Assembly (NCBI GenBank): GCA_964020085.1
Contig: OZ026604.1
Span: 7,017,572 to 7,081,571 of the forward strand
Origin: Micromussa lordhowensis
Lineage: Eukaryota; Cnidaria; Anthozoa; Scleractinia; Lobophylliidae
Direction: 5' to 3'
DNA: 64,000 nucleotides
Below are positions 11,342 to 23,000 of the stretch, one piece after another. Under the pieces are notes generated by a model. That model saw nothing but the letters and a program-made list of their open reading frames with translations, was not told where the DNA came from and searched no databases. A program made the translations under genes and the position numbers. Position 1 is the first letter of the stretch. Each line of letters begins with the position of its first letter.

Positions 11342-14300
11342 TCACTCAGGCTTCATTTTCTTGCTATCTGGCGAAGCTGCTTGTTCAACAATCTGTATAA
11401 AATAGAAACGAAACAGTAACAGTGAATTCATCTTGAGCTTATTATATATATGGGGTCTGGGACTCTTTTACAATTCATCCTTTGGTTTTTTAATCCATTG
11501 ATTGTAATAAATAAATAAATCAATCAATAAATAAATAAATAAATTGGCAATGAACAAGTTCCTACTATGTTCCAAGCGGAGAGCCAAGACAAGAAGTTTA
11601 AAATTCAAGTTTAAAGTATCAGCAATTTCAATCCTTAGGGTTTCTAAAATTAGGAAACAAGCTCTCAAATTTATATTAATTTGTACAAAACCTTGTACTG
11701 TTAAACATTCACAGAGAAGATGCAACTCAGAAAAATAGTACTGAAAAGCTTTCAAATGAATGGTCACTTAAGGTCAGATCGCACTGTCCTTGTACAGTGT
11801 ATGCACATGCTCAGTTTCACTGGAATGCCTTAATTTCTACTTTCAGTAGGTAAGGCATGAAAACACATCCAAAACTCTACAATGAGTAAGGATAATGACT
11901 TACCCCTCTCTTCGAAGCTTGATTCGCCCATGCCAGCACTTCCTCTTTGAAGTCATAGTTTTTCCATGAAACTGCAGCATCTTCCTTGGGATCACACATC
12001 CCAATTAGGGATAACAGCCAGTTTCTTAACTAGAACAATGAATGAATGAGTGATTAGTTAACTAATGGTTTATGGCAGAGTTACATATACAAATGACACA
12101 CAAAACAAATCCAGCTGTTATTTAAGCAGGTGTCCATTTGAGGCTAACCCTAACCCTAACCCTAACCCTAACCCAAAATCAGAGAGGAGAAAAAGCAAGC
12201 TACGAGCAGAGTATAAGATGAAAGACAGAGAGGTTAAACGTAGAGCAAGAGAAGACAAAAGGGTTTGGTTAGAACAGGCGGGAAAGGATGCAGAAAAGTA
12301 CGCAGAGAATGGAAGAACCAGAGAACTGTACCAAACAGCCAAAAACATCACCAACAAGCGGTGGCGCCAAGTCGCAACAGTTAAGAACAAGAGGGACGAG
12401 ATAATAAAAGACAGGAATGCCAGACTCGAAAGATGGGCTGAACACTTTGAGGAGGTACTAGTCAGGGAGGCCCCGGCAAACCCAATTGAAGAAAATGAAG
12501 TAGAGACAGACGAAATTAGTGAGATGGATACAACAGTGATAAAGGAAGCAGAAGTAAGGCAGGCACTGAGGAAGACAAAGAGTGGAAAAACACCTGGAAT
12601 CGACGGTATCCCAGCAGAGCTTTACAAAGCAGATAGTGATGTGGCAGTTAGGGAGTTGACAAGACTCTTTAATAGAATATGGCACGAGGAGAAAATACCT
12701 GACCAATGGAAGAAAGGCTTGATGGTGAAAATACCAAAACGAGGAGATTTGAAAGAGTGCAAGAATTGGCGAGGCGTGACATTGCTACCTGTGGGCAGTA
12801 AAGTAATGGGAAGAGTCATCATCGAGAGAATACAAAACGGAGTAGACCATATACTTAGAAAAGAACAAGCTGGATTTCGAAAGAATAAGAGCACAATAGA
12901 CCAAATATTCATCCTCCGTAACATCATAGAACAGGTCCATGAGTGGCAGGCAACATTCTATGCGCACTTTGTCGATTTCGAAAAAGCCTTTGACTCTGTA
13001 CACTGCGAAGGACTGTGGAGAATTGTGAAGGCCTATGGCATCCCTGACAAGTTGATAAGAATGGTGAAGATCATGTATGACGATTTTGAGTGTTCTGTAC
13101 TAGACGAAGGAGAACAAACAAGATGGTTCAAAATCACCACTGGCGTTAAACAAGGATGTGTTATGTCAGGCTTTCTGTTCCTGCTTACTGTTGATTGGAC
13201 AATGCAAAGAACAACAGAAAGGCATAGAAATGGCATCAGATGGGATTTCACAAGTACGCTTGAATACCTCGACTTTGCAGACGATATAGTCCTGGTTTCA
13301 TCGAAATACGACCACATACAGAACAAGACCAACCGACTGGTAGATAATGCAGGAAGAGTGGGATTGAAACTGAATGCTCAAAAATGCAAAGTGATGAGAA
13401 TGAATACACGAAGAGAAGACAAAGTAATGATTGGAAGAGAGGAAGTAGAAGACGTCGAAGAGTTTGTATATTTGGGTGCAACTGTGACAAAAGAGGGTGG
13501 TGGCACAGAAGACATCAAGAAACGTTTAAGTAAGGCGTAAGGAGCATTTTTCAACTTGAGGAAGATCTGGAACACACGGAGTATTGGTCGGAATACAAAA
13601 ATCAAACTGTTTAAGACCTTGGTTCAACCAGTTCTTTTTTATGGGTATGAAGCATGGAAACTAACAGCTGCTGAGGAGAAAAAACTGGATAGATTTCAGT
13701 TCACATGCCTGAGACGGATTTTAAGAATTTGGTGGCCACAGCGCATCCGAAACGACACAATTTCCCAAATAACGGGTGTGACGAAGATCAGTGAAGAAAT
13801 ACGAAGGAGAAGATGGAATTGGATTGGCCATGAGCTCAGAAAGGAGAGGAAGGATGACTGCATGGTGGCGATGGAATGGAAACTTGAAGAAAAAGAAAAG
13901 TGGGACGACCTAAAACCACATGGAGAAGGACAGTGGAAAAAGAATCCAGGCAAAAGAGATGGTCCAGCTGGTCGGAAGTCAGGGGCGCAGCGCAAGACAG
14001 GGCTAGTTGGCGACAGACAGTTACAGCCTTATGCGCCTCATGGCGCGATGAGAAATAACTAACTAACTAACCATTTGAGGCTAGAATATTTTAGATTTGA
14101 ATCTAAACTGAAAGTGACAAGTCTAGAGATGTGGCTTTGTTATAGACAATTTGAGACTTCCCAAGAAGAAACCACATGACAATAACAAAGCACTCAAAAT
14201 CAGTCAAAATTAAAAAAAAAACTTTTCTAATTATTATGACATTTCTTAATACTGCTTCAAATTACTGATGTCAGTCAATTTAGTAATGAGTGGTAGTCTT

Positions 14301-14454
14301 GTACAGGTTTCTCTAACTGTCAGTCTCAAACAGTTAAAGAAAAAGTAGGACAGGGCCCGACACTTACATATAAAGTATCCACTAAGTGACATTTAACGTT
14401 AGTTAATTCATCACAATGATGAAACAGACTAATTTGTGTACCATGTGTGTCCAT
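11342..14454 (-). CDS. Candidate spliced minus-strand gene inside the TIR element
   Basis: Three exon-like segments read in phase 0 on the minus strand. Exon 14454-14368 starts ATG (MDTHGTQISLFHHC...) and ends before GTAAGT. Exon 12029-11904 follows a TTCTAG acceptor, encodes LRNWLLSLIGMCDPKEDAAV then SWKNYDFKEEVLAWANQASK, and ends before GTAAGT. Exon 11392-11342 follows a pyrimidine-rich TTTTATACAG acceptor and encodes IVEQAASPDSKKMKPE-stop. The conceptual protein is 87 aa with a lysine-rich tail. I do not recognise the family. The 12147-14070 LINE would lie in its first intron. It may be the 3' part of a longer gene: a minus-strand exon-like frame with CRFCGK lies at 17838-17624. Transposase remnant or captured host gene are both possible. 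Confidence 0.35.
12144..12174. repeat. Telomere-like (CCCTAA)n tract at a LINE 5' junction
   Basis: Five CTAACC units plus one C, uninterrupted, overlapping the last three bases of the LINE target duplication and ending where LINE sequence starts. The complement is the TTAGGG telomere repeat of cnidarians and vertebrates. Confidence 0.9.
12147..14070 (+). mobile_element. 5'-truncated LINE with 13-bp target duplication
   Basis: CCATTTGAGGCTA occurs at 12134-12146 and again at 14071-14083, directly flanking the element, so this is a clean retrotransposition event. The 3' tail is an (AACT)n repeat rather than poly(A). The 5' end is the telomere-like tract. The endonuclease domain is missing, so the copy is 5'-truncated. 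It lies in the intron of the candidate minus-strand gene. Confidence 0.9.
12176..14062 (+). pseudogene. LINE reverse transcriptase, one internal stop
   Basis: The frame contains the RT signatures KTPGIDGIPAELYK, FVDFEKAFDSVHCEGLWR, TTGVKQGCVMSGFLF and the catalytic FADDIVL (about 13273-13293), then VYLGATVTKEGG. The C-terminal part has YGYEAWKLTAAEEKKLDRF and RRRRWNWIGHELRK, as in RTE-like and related LINEs whose copies are often annotated as craniofacial-development-like proteins. A single TAA at 13538-13540 interrupts an otherwise continuous frame that ends at 14062. The NPNPNPNP peptide just upstream is translation of the telomere-like tract, not LINE protein. The copy looks young: one stop only, intact target duplication. 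Confidence 0.85.
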
Positions 14455-14784
14455 GAATATCAATTAACAACTTACAACAACAAGAACAAAAACAATAATT
14501 TAGTACTTCACAATTGCAGTAATTCTTAATCCTTAAACCCCTGGCTCCACAGTTAGCAGTGCGATAACTTCTTCATAATACAGTAAACTGCTGCTTGTAG
14601 ACACATTGCTTACAATTACACCCCATACATGTAATTATGGACAGAAGTTAAAGTTCTGGCCAATACGTACATGTAAGTACTGGTATTTCTCTCCCTGTTA
14701 CAGACTGCCTCTATCAGTCAGACACTTAACTGTGGTCCTGGTATAGTCTTTGTAAGCTGTACACTCTGCATAATGCGAGGGTTG

Positions 14785-17529
14785 TCCAATACAAACAACT
14801 AGAGTCGATTCGTCTTTGGTATTTGCGATTCGATCGAAAAGACACGAATCGTTTCCCCTGGTGTCGATTCGTTACACCGAATTAAAGTCAATTTGCGAGA
14901 GACTTAGAAAATATAGCCTCGCGGGTCCATGCAGGGTGGGTTGAAAATCTTCTCGATTCGACTCGATTCGATCGAATCGTCACGAATCGTTTACCCTGGT
15001 GTCGATTCGTTATACCGGAAGTCGATTTGCGCGAGACTTAGAAAATATAGCCTCGCGGGTCCATGCAGGGTATGCAGGGTGGGTTGAAAATGTTGTCGAT
15101 TCGACTCGATTCGATCGAATCGACACGAAAATATAGCCTCGCGGGTCCATGCAGGGTGGGTTGAAAATCTTGTCGATTCGACTCGATTGGATCGAAAAGA
15201 CACGAATCGTTTCCCCTGGTGTCGATTCGTTACACCGAAAGTCAATTTGCGAGAGACTTAGAAAATATAGCCTCGCGGGTCCAAGCAGGGTGGGTTGAAA
15301 ATCTTGTCGATTCGACTCGATTCGATCGAATCGTCACGAATCGTTTACCCTGGTGTCGATTCGTTATACCGGAAGTCGATTTGCGCGAGACTTAGAAAAT
15401 ATAGCCTCGCGGGTCCATGCAGGGTATGCAGGGTGGGTTGAAAATGTTGTCGATTCGACTCGATTCGATCGAATCGACACGAAAATATAGCCTCGCGGGT
15501 CCATGCAGGGTGGGTTGAAAATCTTGTCGATTCGACTCGATTGGATCGAAAAGACACGAATCGTTTCCCCTGGTGTCGATTCGTTACACCGAAAGTCAAT
15601 TTGCGAGAGACTTAGAAAATATAGCCTCGCGGGTCCATGCAGGGTGGGTTGAAAATCTTGTCGATTCGACTCGATTCGATCGAATCGTCACGAATCGTTT
15701 ACCCTGGTGTCGATTCGTTATACCGGAAGTCGATTTGCGCGAGACTTAGAAAATATAGCCTCGCGGGTCCATGCAGGGTATGCAGGGTGGGTTGAAAATC
15801 GGATCGAATCGACACGAAAATATAGCCTCGCGGGTCCATGCAGGGTGGGTTGAAAATCTTGTCGATTCGACTCGATTCGATCGAGTCGTCACGAATCGTT
15901 TACCTTGGTGTCGATTCGTTATACCGGAAGTCGATTTGCGCGAGACTTAGAAAATATAGCCTCGCGGGTCCATGCAGGGTGGGTTGAAAATCTTGTCGAT
16001 TCGACTCGATTCGATCGAATCGTCACGAATCGTTTACCCTGGTGTCGATTCGTTATACCGGAAGTCAATTTGCAATTTTCTTTCGACGGGTCATTTTCAC
16101 AATTTTTGGTACAGGACGGTTCATGTATCATTATTTCACGGTTCATGACTTCCGGTAGTGCGGATCGACTCCATGCGAATCGAGTCGAATCGTAAAGTAC
16201 TTCAGACGAATCGACTGAAGTTTACTGCCACGTTTTAAGAACGAGGAAGGTTCATGTATCATTATTTCACGGATCTTGACTTCCGGTAGTGCGGATCGAC
16301 TCCGTGCGACGATTCGACTCGATTCGTAAGAAGTTGATCCGCACCACCGGAAGTCAAGACCGTGAAATAATGATACATGAACCGTCCTGTACCAAAAATT
16401 GTGAAAATGACCCGTCGAAAGAAAATCTTGAAGAACTGGAATGTTTACAAGCAGAATACGACGATCTCTATCATTATATTACTCAGGGTGCTATTATCCG
16501 TTCCCGTGCAAATTGGTATGGAAAAGGTGAAAAAAATAACAAGTATTTCTTAAATTTAGAAAAATCAAATAAGAAAAAAAGCTGTGTACGGAAAATTGTT
16601 ACAGGTGACGGAACAATTAGTGCTTCAGACGAATCGAGTGAAGTTTATTGCCACGTTTTAAGAACGAGGAAGGTTCATGTATCATTATTTCACGGATCTT
16701 GACTTCCGGTAGTGCGGATCGACTCCGTGCGACGATTCGACTCGATTCGTAAGAAGTTGATCCGCACCACCGGAAGTCAAGACCCGTGAAATAATGATAG
16801 ATGAACCTTCCTCGTTCTTAAAACGTGACAACAAACTTGAGTCGATTCGTCTTAGGTTCTTGACGATTCGACTCGATTCGCAAGAAGTCGATTCGATGTA
16901 AGTCTCGCTCAAATCGACTTCCGGTATATCGAATCGACATAACAGGAAACGAGTCGTGTCGATTCGATCGAATCGTGTCGAATCGACAACATTTTCAACC
17001 CACTCTGTATAGCCCAGTTGCGCTACATTTTCTACGTCTCGCGCAAATCGACTTCCGCCATGTCGAATCGACATTAAAGCAGACGAATCGTGTCGACTCG
17101 ATCGAATCGTGTCGAATCAACAACATTTTCAGCCCACCCCTGCATAGCCCAGTTACGCTATCACTATTTCACGGTTCTTGACTTCCGGTAGTGCGGATCG
17201 ACTCCGTGCGAATGGAGTCGAATCGTAAAGTGCTTCAGACGAATCGAGTGAAGTTTATTGCCACGTTTTAAGAACGAGGAAGGTTCATGTATCATTATTT
17301 CACGGATCTTGACTTCCGGTAGTGCGGATCGACTGCGTGCGAATCGAGTCGAATCGTAAAGTGCTTCAGACGAATCGAGTGAAGTTTATTGCCACGTTTT
17401 AAGAACGAGGAAGGTTCATGTATCATTATTTTACGGATCTTGACTTCCGGTAGTGCGGATCGACTCCGTGCGAATCGAGTCGAATCGTAAAGTGCCTCGG
17501 ACGAATCGACTCAGTTTGGGTGTATTGGA
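14785..17529. mobile_element. Foldback element with satellite-like arms, about 2.7 kb
   Basis: The ends TCCAATACAAACAACTAGAG and the complement of TCAGTTTGGGTGTATTGGA form terminal inverted repeats. The left half is built from tandem units containing TCGATTCGACTCGATTCGAT and CTCGCGGGTCCATGCAGGGT with a higher-order period of 354 bp (14991 repeats at 15345 and about 15699). The right half carries related units mostly in inverse orientation, with GACTTCCGGTAGTGCGGATC repeated at least five times (about 16147-17460). Long inverted arms made of tandem subrepeats are the hallmark of foldback-type transposons. It lies inside the 7.3-kb TIR element. Confidence 0.75.
16424..16630 (+). pseudogene. Captured LINE fragment inside the foldback element
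   Basis: An open segment encodes LECLQAEYDDLYHYITQGAI, RSRANWYGKGEKNNKYFLNL and a short tail. This matches the conserved linker between endonuclease and reverse transcriptase of L1-like LINEs (RSRA-W-GEK--KYF-NLE pattern). No other LINE domain is present. It is flanked on both sides by the element's own repeats: the reverse complement of 16360-16425 occurs at about 16070-16140. It therefore looks like a patch of foreign DNA in the loop of the foldback. Confidence 0.7.
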
Positions 17530-18406
17530 CATGTATGCATAATGCACCATTACATAAAGAGCATCAATAATCAAAAGCCCAGACTAAAAAATCTACATGA
17601 CCATGCAGAAATTTAACGGCCAACTAAAGTAGTTCCTTGGTTTGTGTTAGGGAACGGATGAATAAAGTCGTTGTCGTTTTCAACATTGCCACCATGTCGT
17701 TCGAATTCAAGCTTAATTTTTCTTTGGGTCTTGCGAACGTCTTTTTTGAAGACGCAGTCTTGCCACAAAATCGACATAGATTTGCTATTTTAATTCTGTG
17801 GGTACCCGCATTCGCCATCTCAATACCTACGAACACATCAATTACAGATGTAAATATGGCCGCCGTTACGAACAACACATCGCAAATCAAAATAGCCCCG
17901 TGCACTTTTTTCACAGATCGTGAACAACACTAAAAATAAGTTAAATCCCAAGAATATATCGTGAACATTAACGACATATTTTTTGTGATTGCCGCAAAAA
18001 TCTGCAAGTAACTTAAATCTAATGACAAAATGAAAACATACCTGATCTGGATGCAAAATTGCAAGCGCTGTTTCACTTTACGAGTAGCATTTATACCGTT
18101 TAGGATGTTCTTCAACCGCCATCTTCAAACCACGCGAGGCTCCTTCCATTCTGGCACTTATCGAATGGAGTTATAGGTAAATTACTCGAGTATAATCGAA
18201 AAAATAACGAGCAAAGCGAAGTGAATACGAAACTTCCGGATTTTTGAAATGACCGCCATGTTGTGACGTCACATGGTTATCAAAACTGATAACGATCCCG
18301 GACTGTAGACAGGAAGTTCTAATGAGCAATTAAAAAACTTGGAATTTTTCATTTATTGTAATAAATTGAAGATAACAACGTGTACATAATTGATACTTAT
18401 TATTAA

Positions 18407-18628
18407 ATTCTCAACCTCGGATAATGCAATTCTAGCTTTCTGATTGGTTCACTAGATCTCGCTTAGCGGTCATTATTCCTGCGTTTGACCTTATATGGAA
18501 ATGAATGCGGCAAATGTCGCTAAGCATGAAGTTTTCAGCATTTCGTTTTGGCGCCCGGAAGTCACATCACTTTCCGGTCGTTTCTTAGACTTTAATAAAA
18601 TCATTTAGCAAAACCGAAGGTTGAGAAT
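18407..18628. mobile_element. Short MITE with ATTCTCAACCT TIRs
   Basis: ATTCTCAACCTCGG at 18407 and CCGAAGGTTGAGAAT ending at 18628 are inverted repeats with one mismatch. About 222 bp, non-coding, just outside the 7.3-kb TIR element. Confidence 0.65.
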
Positions 18629-18650
18629 GTAATAAAACAACTATTCCATT

Positions 18651-18745
18651 CGCGCTTGTTGGATATGAGATGGTAAATAGCCAACTCGGCCCTACGGGCC
18701 TCGTTGGCTATTTACCATCTCATAACCAACGCGCGCTCATGGAAT
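18651..18745. repeat. Palindromic hairpin GAGATGGTAAATAGCCAAC
   Basis: TATGAGATGGTAAATAGCCA is followed, after a GC-rich loop (CGGCCCTACGGGCC), by TGGCTATTTACCATCTCATA. The arms are essentially perfect. Probably the end or core of a small foldback element. Confidence 0.75.
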
Positions 18746-20019
18746 AATTGTTAATTAACAGGGATATAACGCAATGCTTGCATACGATCGAAATGTGGCC
18801 TGGCTAGAGAAACAAAGACGGGTTACTGGCGGTTTCTGTATATTTGTCGTTCTCGAATGGAGTTGGATACAGGAAAGAGTAATCGATAAAAAGAAAGTTG
18901 GAAAACCGTATCCAAAGTGTTCAGTGCTCAGTGATATGCAAGTTTAGGCGCAGAAAATAGTGGAATTAATGTTGCAGCCTAATGTTAACTTGACTAGGAA
19001 GGAGAACAACAAGAAAAGAATTCGTGTTTAGTGAAACTGAGAGAATTTAAAATGCGTCTAACTTAAACAAGATTACTGCGTAATGAGAAAACTTTTTTTG
19101 TACTTAAACCTTCAAGTTCTGAGTGTAATTACGTTACTTCTTTTCATCGCTGTAACCCTACAGGATCAGAATTTTCAGAGCCTTAGAAAATACCTTACAC
19201 TACACTCCCCATTACTGTTTTATTACAGTTCAGCAGAACATTTTTGTTGTAGTTTTAGAGTTTTAAATGTTTTTAAAGCTTAACGATTATTATGTCGAAG
19301 ATTGGCCGCTAAATAGGAGCTCGTGTTCTAATTGCTTAGTAAAAGTAGAATCACATCAAGACAATTGGTGTGTTTGAATTCTTTTATCCGTCTGTCAAAT
19401 TCTATTTCGGACTCTAAAGCGCCATCGACTATTCCAAAAGAAAGCCAAACTAGGTGTATGGAATTTTGGGTGACCTCTTAAGGGAATAAGGACCGTGATA
19501 CTGAGAGCTCCCTCTGCGGGGCGACCGAAACATGGCCGCAGCCGCTAAATAGAGGTGGACGGTAAATATGGGTTTTATTTAATTTACAGAATTGTACTGA
19601 CAATTATTTCGTACTTAATAGGGGTAAACGGCTTAATAGGTAGCCGACTATTACGACTAGAACTAGAGGTTCGACTGTATTAGATAGTTTTCATTTTTTA
19701 AGTTCAATTTTCCCGTTGATTTAATTTCCTATAATGAAGTGTTATTTGTCATCCTTCGCACTGAAAGGTTCAAATTCCTTGCAAGCGATGACAGATCAAC
19801 TGATAACGGTTTCGATTTACGGTTAAGTCTTGGCATATCCCGTTCTTCCAAACGATGACAGATCAATTGATAACGGTTTCGCTTTAAAGAATTTATGTCT
19901 TGGCATATCCCATGTACAGGAATACGAAACTGCTGCTGAAAGGAAGTCAATGCAAACGTTCAGTTTACACGACAGTCAGTCGAGCTTGTTCAGTCAACTG
20001 TTGTTAATTAGAACCGATC
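18746..20019 (+). promoter_or_regulatory. 5' flank of unit 3 with a duplicated motif
   Basis: No gene is recognised. The last 600 bp are conserved with the region before unit 4 (about 29160-29950). A motif containing GATGACAGATCAATTGATAA and TTGTCTTGGCATATCC-like sequence occurs twice at about 19788-19842 and 19858-19910, and twice, further apart, before unit 4. It probably contains the promoter or 5' UTR of the complete gene, but no TATA box or start site can be fixed. Confidence 0.35.
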
Positions 20020-23000
20020 ATGAAACCAAACAAGAACACTTCCTCCAAATGCGGAGACGTTCTCCACAAAGGTTCTTCGTTTCTGTCCTTTATTTCGTTG
20101 TTGTTGATCATGGCGCTGTTTTTGAGAATGGAATCGATTAACAGGAAAACAGAGATGAACGAACTGCGAATTTCGAAAGTGGAAAGCCGCATGGAGATCG
20201 GATCACCGCAGACAACACACCACAAAAACGAAAAAGAAACGCCCGAGAGTAAGTAGAAGCTGACTTCGCTCCTTAACCGTATAACGTCTATACCATGAGT
20301 AGGATATATCATGTTAATTGCATGGACAGTGAGTTTGATTTTTGAAAAGACACTGCAGCGACATGTCTATCACCCGTGGGAGGCAAACCTCCCAGTCGAA
20401 CAAGTCGATGTATCAAGCAAGTCGACGTGTGACTGCCTGAACGTATGATTACAATCTTCCGCTCGTGTGTCAAAATATATTGCTTATTCAGAAATAGTTC
20501 TGTTCTTCGACAGAAGAAAGAGGAAGACATTCGTGACCGATCGATACAGGAAGTGCTTTAATACCTTCATTGACCCGACAATTCTAAATCACTGAAACAT
20601 CTCCTGACGTACCAGTTACGACCTATCTAAATAAAAAAATATCGTCTCGATATCTGTAAGTTTAATAGTGTCGTAATATCATGAACACATGTTTTTATCT
20701 TGATCTGGGTTATGAAATATTTTGGCAAGCGTTCAACTAGTTAAGTCTGGCAATGACATTTGGTAAAAAGACGTGTCTCAAGTATTTAGCAACCTTTTTT
20801 GATGGGTTGCTATTGCTATTTCGATGCGATTAGTCGCTGGATTAACCATTTGTACAGTTCATCTCTGTGACATTTTGTCGACGAAAAAAGACAAATTAAA
20901 ATGAAAACAAAAACAAACAACCAATCACCTCGTTAGCAATTTCTAGTGGGTAAAACTATGAGCGCTTTATTATCTTCCCCAAAGAGATAGGGGCCGAGAA
21001 AGGAAGCAGATACAAAATATAATTGGTACACAAACGACTCATCCTTTGCCCTTCGTCAACTGAGAGAATCTTTTCTGGGAATCAGCTTCACATGAGAAAG
21101 TTGATATACACTAAGGATTAAATGAGAGTTCTGAGCTAAGATAGGAAGTACAGAAGCATATTTTTATTTCTTGAAATCAGGACGAACGTGATAAGCTGAT
21201 GTCCGATAATACTGAAATGGATGCAAAAGAGACAGAAAACGAAATGGAGCTGGAGAGTGATGTGTTTCAGAACTCACTCCCTCAATTAATCATTGATATT
21301 AACATTTATTTCTCTTTTGATTATCATTATACATATACATTCCCGCCCTCACAAACGCAGCATTTCCTTTTACCCACTGATTTGTTGTCAGTGGAGTGGG
21401 AACCCTATTTAGGGATTCCATATTCAACACCTATAATGCCACAAAGGTTGCTAGTCTTACTACTGAGAAATAAATTAATAAAACGAACGTGATAAGCTGC
21501 TAATCAGTTGGCTCCTGCTGCCGTCAAGTAGTTGGCTAGAATCGAACCCCGGCGAAACAAAGGAAGACGGAATCGATGTAAACAAAGCTTTCTTAAGGAT
21601 GATACTGAGTTACAAAGAATCCTGCAAACAATGCTATATAGTTCAGAAAGCAATGCAGGAATGTTTGGCCAGACTCGAGGAATTTGCTCAATAATGCGAG
21701 TAGACATAAACCAACAACTCGAATCACACATCACGTATCGCGTGTCGTGGATGACACGACATGCGTGCAATGCCCCTGGTCTTTTAAAATAGTGTTTTCG
21801 GCAAACATCATAACTTGAGTTTTGATGTTGTTACTTTTTTTCGTCACCACGACTCAGAATAACGTGAAAGGTCTTTCACTTTCAGATCATCGCCAAAGAA
21901 ACAAAAGAAGTGTGCCACAGACACGAGATACTCAAACAATGTCATTACAGCAAGTCCGCCAGGAAATAGACAAGAAGTTAAGTCAAACGTGCGCCAGCAA
22001 AGACAAACTATGCCAAGTTGGTCCTCCGGGCTCCCCGGGAGATCCCGGTGCCCTCGGGTATCCCGGATACAAGGGAGAAAAAGGAGCCCCTGGGATTACA
22101 GGGCCGCAGGGACCTTTGGGTCCTGTAGGAGCCCTTGGCCCACGCGGAAAACAAGGGCGTCAAGGCCCCCAGGGACCTAAGGGCCACATTGGTGATGAGG
22201 GGTCTCCTGGAATTCCTGGGATAAAAGGAGATGTTGGAGCAATTGGCCGTCCAGGAGAAAAGGGCTCGGTTGGCTTAAAAGGGAACAAGGGGAACAGGGG
22301 CTATACCGGCCTACAGGGACCAAAAGGAGAATGCGTTGTTGAGATAAAGATCAGTGTATATCCATTGTCACAGGAAGTCTTTATCAACACAACGGCAATA
22401 TTTTACTGCTGGGTTGACGGTCAGACATCTAAACAGATAACGTGGAGTAAGCTTGGAGGTGCCTTGCTCAAAGATACCACTGTTACAGATGGTACACTGC
22501 ATATCAACAATGTACAAAGGTCTCATGTTGGATCGTACATGTGCACGGCAAATACTGGTCATGGAATTCTTAAGGTCATTAGCAGTTTGCGACTTAAAGG
22601 TATACGCCGTCCTTTGGGGATTTTGTTCGATAAACTACTGCAAATTCGACCCTTCGTTTTCTAATATTTTGGAAGGTGTTTTCTTCTTCTCCTTAATTTG
22701 TGTGGTTACAATTTCTTCCTTTTGTAATTGACATCGGTAGTGTTTTCCCCATTAACAAGAACCAAACTAAAGATAAGGAATTTCCATAACGGTAAATGTG
22801 TAAAATTTAAGTAATGATTTGTCTGATTTTGTAGAGCCACCGATTATTACCAGCAAACCTCCCCCACAGGTCGCTGTGGTTCAAGGATCCACTTTAAGTC
22901 TTTGTTGTAAAGCATCAGGGTCTCCTCCACCCAAGGTGCAGTGGTCACGTGCTGGACAGTCTCCTGCTTCAACGCTTGTTTTTCAAGAAAAAGGATGCCT

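Larger units (their letters stand above)
10966..18305. mobile_element. 7.3-kb composite TIR transposon with 31-bp TIRs
   Basis: The first 31 bases (10966-10996, starting CAGTCCGGGATCGTTATCAG) are the exact complement of the last 31 (18275-18305). The flanks are TAGAC on both sides (10961-10965 and 18306-18310), giving a 5-bp target duplication. Inside each TIR both ends run into sequence containing ATGGCGG-type promoter-like DNA. The body has been enlarged by a LINE (12147-14070) and a foldback element (14785-17529). Without these it is about 2.7 kb. It carries minus-strand exon-like segments (separate entry) that may be a transposase remnant or captured host exons. The superfamily is not assigned. 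Confidence 0.75.

Noticed and set aside
12065..12175. N-terminal extension with NPNPNPNP as part of the LINE protein
   Set aside because: It is translation of the CTAACC tract and target DNA upstream of the insertion point at 12147.
14991..15599. Two identical 84-aa minus-strand open frames
   Set aside because: They are translations of the 354-bp tandem unit in the foldback arm, with no codon-like pattern or domain.
14800..15900. Regular repeats resembling a CRISPR array
   Set aside because: The repeats are nested and vary in length, have no unique spacers, occur in inverse orientation on the other side, and the genome is animal.
16289..16702. A 137-aa open frame as a host gene
   Set aside because: Its ends are foldback repeats; only the middle resembles a protein, and that is a LINE linker fragment.
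21199..21492. A separate exon or gene beginning MSDNTEMDAKETENEM
   Set aside because: The frame is not preserved in the unit 4 copy beyond the first 23 or so residues, and joining it to exon 1 gives a stop. Kept only as a conserved block.
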